Of a stretch of 31,318 bases of DNA, positions 31,048 through 31,318 are shown piece by piece (the stretch's first letter is position 1; each line of letters opens with the position of its first letter). The notes under the pieces are model-generated. The model made no database searches, was not told the origin of the DNA, and saw only the letters and a program-made list of their open reading frames with translations. The stretch covers positions 1 to 31,318 of the forward strand of contig WALD01000037.1 of assembly GCA_015523055.1 (NCBI GenBank), given 5' to 3'. This DNA comes from Candidatus Altarchaeota archaeon. Lineage in GTDB: Archaea > Altiarchaeota > Altiarchaeia > IMC4 > QMZM01. The position numbers were made by a program, and so were the translations under genes.

Positions 31048-31318
31048 ATGCAGATGATCTCGATACTCTATGATGTCGGCCGTTACCGTAAATTTCTGAA
31101 CAGGGGTGTGGATAAGGACGACACAGTCATAGAACTTGGACCCCATATCGGAGAGAGCACGAAGCTATATGTTAAGAAGACACGGCTTACTATTGCTGTG
31201 GATAAGAGCAGGCAGAGCGAAAAGGCGTTTGAGAGAATCTTACCTGAATATAAAAATTTGAGACTGGTAAGGGGTGATGTAAGAGAGTTTAATACCATAA
31301 AAAAGGTTATAACTCTAA
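31048..31318 (+). CDS. SAM-dependent methyltransferase, N-terminal part
   Basis: An open frame of 90 codons starts MQMISILYDVGRYRKFLNRG and runs off the right edge. VIELGPHIGESTKLYV followed by LTIAVDKS is motif I and motif II of class I methyltransferases (E-x-G-x-x-x-G, then an acidic residue that binds SAM ribose), and LRLVRGDVREF is like motif III. The fold is thus inferred, but the substrate is unknown. An alternative ATG is at 31054. It is divergent from smc. Confidence 0.65.
   Translation, partial: MQMISILYDVGRYRKFLNRGVDKDDTVIELGPHIGESTKLYVKKTRLTIAVDKSRQSEKAFERILPEYKNLRLVRGDVREFNTIKKVITL

Overview
This window is a stretch of an archaeal chromosome. The evidence is archaeal-type ribosomal protein and RNA polymerase genes in the usual archaeal order (S13-S4-S11-Rpo3-tRNA-Leu-L18e-L13-S9-Rpo10-Rpo6-S2), a class III signal-peptide pilin, an archaeal triosephosphate isomerase, a type 2 IPP isomerase, TATA-box promoters giving almost leaderless mRNAs, and a tRNA intron with a bulge-helix-bulge fold. 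It looks like a euryarchaeal or Altiarchaeota-like lineage of medium G+C, but the exact group cannot be fixed from sequence alone.

Layout. Bases 1-3250 (+) hold a tightly overlapped operon: the end of a DUF5320-like small protein, a radical SAM protein, and two MinD/Mrp-type ATPases with ferredoxin inserts flanking a TrmO-like tRNA methyltransferase. Bases 3276-4541 (-) are glyA. Bases 4933-8571 (-) form a cell-surface operon (class III pilin, two related membrane-anchored beta-rich proteins, a secreted GWNxxS-repeat protein) headed by a decayed MntA-HepT toxin-antitoxin pair. Bases 8619-11751 (-) hold a coiled-coil protein overlapping IPP isomerase, a second nucleotidyltransferase with a HepT stub, and a truncated metallo-beta-lactamase next to a small hairpin-bounded segment. 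From 11802 to 17305 (+) run tRNA-Ser, the ribosomal/RNA polymerase operon, and a tRNA-Leu with an intron in its D-loop followed by about 230 bases of highly structured non-coding DNA.

Directly downstream, 17427-23723 (+) is a compact four-gene operon: aconitase, both subunits of ATP-citrate lyase, and isocitrate dehydrogenase. This is the citrate half of the reductive TCA cycle, unusual in an archaeon. The rest is housekeeping: argJ and purF (divergent), tpiA, tRNA-Gly, a small Cys-rich protein sharing a divergent promoter with tRNA-Gln, smc, and the start of a methyltransferase.

How it fits together. The aco-aclBA-idh block would link 2-oxoglutarate and CO2 to acetyl-CoA and oxaloacetate, and the adjacent argJ uses glutamate and acetyl groups. 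The best candidates for new biology are the archaeal ATP-citrate lyase operon, the D-loop tRNA intron, the structured leader of the L18e operon with its mutually exclusive pairings, a hairpin family seen after two tRNA genes, and a strong excess of the hexamer GAATTC.
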